From the NCBI GenBank assembly GCA_037447605.1, contig CM074811.1, positions 330,047-351,839 on the forward strand: a DNA stretch of 21,793 nucleotides. The letters run 5' to 3'. The stretch's first letter is position 1. Every line of letters begins with the position of its first letter. This document shows, one piece after another, positions 19,926 through 21,793 of the stretch. This DNA comes from Zygnema circumcarinatum. Taxonomy: Eukaryota > Streptophyta > Zygnematophyceae > Zygnematales > Zygnemataceae. A model generated the notes under the pieces. It saw only the letters and a program-made list of their open reading frames with translations, searched no databases and was not told the DNA's origin. Both the position numbers and the translations under genes were made by a program.

Positions 19926-20851
19926 GTCTTACTCCCTGTCGTCCTTCCACGCCTCCCTCCGAGGCCTTATCAAGATGGGGCGGTTGCAAACGGCAGGCGG
20001 TTACCTTGGTTTTTAGGGTTCTTTAGGGTTTTAGGGTATGTAGGGTTTAGGGTTTAGGGTTTAGGGTTTTCAGGGTTTTAGGGTTTCACCCCACCCCCAG
20101 GTTTCACTTCAACCCCTTCGTGCAGGTTCTGTCGTTTCTGCTGCTCTTCTGCTTCTATGTAACAAATTACTTTTACGGGACGAAACTGAACAGCGTCTCC
20201 ACGTGCTCCGGCCGTACGCTGGCTGGCGACTGCCAGCGTTGCCCCTGATTGGTGGAAGATTGCCCCCACTGAAAAATTAGGGTTTCTCCGCTGTGCTGCT
20301 ACCGTGGTCTCCTATTGGGCCACATGATTCCGATCCGTATGGTCGCCACTGCCGACATGCCACCGACAAAAAAAGGAGAGCGCTCATTCGCTGTTCGATC
20401 CACGTGACATGCCATGTGGGATTTGGAACGAATGGCGGCCCTTCGCCACTAGCGCAGCCAATCCGGTTCCTGCGCGCAAGGGCAAATTTCGACCGTCAGC
20501 CACCAGCAGGAGATGTCAGACTCCAAAAATCATCGGCGATCCTCACGAGAGAGAGAACTTCCATTTATCTGAAACTGAAAGAGTACTCTGCAGAAATCGC
20601 GGTCAGAGAGAAAAGTGTTCGCCATACACACTGCACAATACTCGTTACTTATCAATCGAACGAACTTGACGTTTTGGTCGACCCTGAAACTGAAGCCCAA
20701 CCGCCCGAAATTTCAGCTTTAGCAGCGATTTGGGGCCCTTCCGTTTCTCCCATTCAAAGCCCACTTGCAAAATTCTCGGGGTCTCTCAAAAATAGCAGAC
20801 GAGCCCTCCTTCCCTCCCTCCCTCCCTCCACAGTCCCCCTCGCTCTCCGCC
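19926..20851. other. SURNod19 upstream region
   Basis: It holds the telomeric-repeat array at 20011-20087, an isolated telobox TTAGGGTTT at 20278-20286, and a CTCC run (20806-20829) just before the start codon. A 327-codon open frame starts at 20293 but overlaps the SURNod19 exon in another frame and has no domain. No TATA box can be assigned with confidence. Confidence 0.5.
20011..20087 (+). repeat. Interstitial TTTAGGG telomeric repeats
   Basis: About nine AGGGTTT units of plant-type telomere sequence, with a perfect core at 20041-20068 and diverged flanks. It lies about 770 bp upstream of the SURNod19 start. It may be a telobox-rich promoter element or a relic of telomerase-mediated break repair. 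Confidence 0.9.
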
Positions 20852-21739
20852 ATGGCGCTCTCACCCTCGCCCTCTCCCTCCCTCTCCCTCCTGTCCCTCT
20901 CCCTCTCCCTCTCCCTCCTCTCCCTCTCCCTCCACGCGTCCGCCTCCCCCCCCACTTCCGAATTCCGCCCCATCATCGAACGCACCTTCTACTCGCCCCC
21001 CTTCGAGCTCGGCCCCGGCGGCGTCGTCAAGGAGTGGTACCCCCTCGAGTTCCCCGAGGGCCACTTCGCCGTCCGCTCCTTCAACGCGGAGCTCGTCGAC
21101 GAGGCCCTGAACCCTGCGCCTCTCAACGAGGTTTATCTCCACCATTGGACGGTCCGAAACTTTCGGGAGGGAGAGCCCGACCCTTACATTCTCCCCTCTC
21201 CCAGCGACACCCCTCGCCCCTTCTACCACGAGTCTGCGTTCTACGGCCCACGTGGGGTCCCCCCCATGTTCGGTGATGGTATAGGGGGGGGGGAGGAGGC
21301 AGATTGCGACACGGGGCGGTTAGGGGACATTGGGGCGTGGTTTGGGGTAGGGAGTGAGACCCGCCATACTAATACTTCTTTTGTGGCTCCGTACGGGGTG
21401 GAAATAGGAAACCCAAATAAGGCTAAGCAGTTTTGGAGGGCTCAGATTCACGCGATCGATACGAGGGAGACCGTTGATCCATGGGGCTGTCTGGAATGCC
21501 TTTGTGATCTGTATGAGACCAATGGGGTAGATGGGTTTGGGAGGCCTCTCCCGGAGGGGTATGTTGGGGGGTTCTTGTGCTGCTACACGGGGATGACGTG
21601 TCGGCTTAAGGACCCTGCGACGGCGGTGCAAGTAGCGCCCAAGAAGACGCGGCATTTGAAGTATACGATTCAGTATGTGCCCTGGGACGAATGCGTGGTG
21701 CCCGTGAAGGTCTACTTTGTGGACGTGGCGGGATGCGCG
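20852..21739 (+). CDS. Stress up-regulated Nod19 (SURNod19) protein, first exon
   Basis: A 296-codon first exon of a gene truncated by the window edge. The start in GCCATGGCG context leads into a signal peptide (residues 1 to about 32) made almost only of Ser and Leu. The SURNod19 blocks follow: ERTFYSPPFELGPGGVVKEW (43-62), FPEGHFAVRSFNAELVDEA (67-85), LHHWTVRNF (96-104), FGVGSETRHT (164-173), EIGNP (184-188), HAIDTRE (200-206), CLECLCDLY (213-221), GGFLCCYTGMTCRLKD (239-254) and VVPVKVYFVDV (282-292). SURNod19 proteins are secreted plant proteins first seen in nodules and under stress; their biochemical role is not established. The frame stays open past a GTGAGT donor at 21740, but the sequence there becomes GGGAGG repeat, so the exon is ended at 21739. 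The family continues beyond this point, so a later exon is expected downstream. Confidence 0.92.
20863..20930 (+). repeat. CCCTCT microsatellite within the SURNod19 signal peptide
   Basis: TCCCTC/CCTCTC hexamers encode alternating Ser-Leu. The repeat lies wholly inside the coding exon and supplies the hydrophobic core of the signal peptide. Confidence 0.9.
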
Positions 21740-21793
21740 GTGAGTGCAGAGGGAGGGAAAGGGGAATGGGAGGGAGGGAGGGAGGGAGGGCGA
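21740..21793 (+). other. Start of SURNod19 intron 1
   Basis: Begins with the consensus donor GTGAGT and passes into a GGGAGGGA repeat at the window edge. The acceptor lies outside the window. Confidence 0.7.

Noticed and set aside
20293-21276. Long 327-codon open frame on +
   Set aside because: It overlaps the SURNod19 exon in another frame. SURNod19 motifs are continuous from 20852, and the long frame turns into Pro/Leu/Arg repeat translation with no domain.
1-21793. Biosynthetic cluster, CRISPR array or bacterial operon
   Set aside because: The genes are unrelated, intron-bearing plant genes. No spaced direct repeats with unique spacers were seen, and only one biosynthetic-type enzyme is present.

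Overview
The window looks like nuclear DNA of a streptophyte (land plant or charophyte alga, probably not a flowering plant). The evidence is: split genes with canonical GT-AG introns; a chloroplast-targeted CP12; a SURNod19-family gene and a COG8 of plant type; TTTAGGG plant-type telomeric repeats; and heavy loading with GA/CT and GGGAGG microsatellites. I cannot name the species. Five genes are supported.

Layout. (1) 1-274 is a G-rich GGGAGG array. (2) 1337-1702 (+) is a single-exon CP12, the redox linker of GAPDH and phosphoribulokinase. (3) 3614-8687 (+) is COG8, a Golgi tethering-complex subunit, in 13 exons that join without a frame error to 622 residues. (4) 9212-10747 is a nest of transposons. 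A 1325-bp Mutator-like non-autonomous element, with near-identical terminal inverted repeats and a perfect 9-bp target duplication, sits inside a roughly 200-bp MITE flanked by TA. (5) 11528-14109 (+) is a COMT/ASMT-type O-methyltransferase in five exons, 372 residues, with a cluster of ACGT-core sites upstream. (6) 15632-18843 (-) is a C2H2 zinc-finger protein with an apparent signal peptide and C-terminal membrane segment. Its five C-terminal exons are firm and its N-terminal exons are partly unresolved. (7) 19250-19925 is a second inverted-repeat element with TA flanks. (8) 20011-20087 is an interstitial telomeric array. (9) 20852-21739 (+) is the first exon of a SURNod19 gene that runs off the right edge.

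The genes do not form a pathway or cluster: photosynthetic regulation, Golgi traffic, small-molecule methylation, an endomembrane zinc-finger protein and a stress/nodulin-type secreted protein are ordinary plant neighbours. The unusual content is in the repeats. These are the nested transposon with its purine arrays and a 22-bp period in its termini, a pentanucleotide array that creates bZIP-type core sites, and a hexanucleotide microsatellite that encodes the hydrophobic core of a signal peptide. I found no rRNA, tRNA, CRISPR array or bacterial-type operon.
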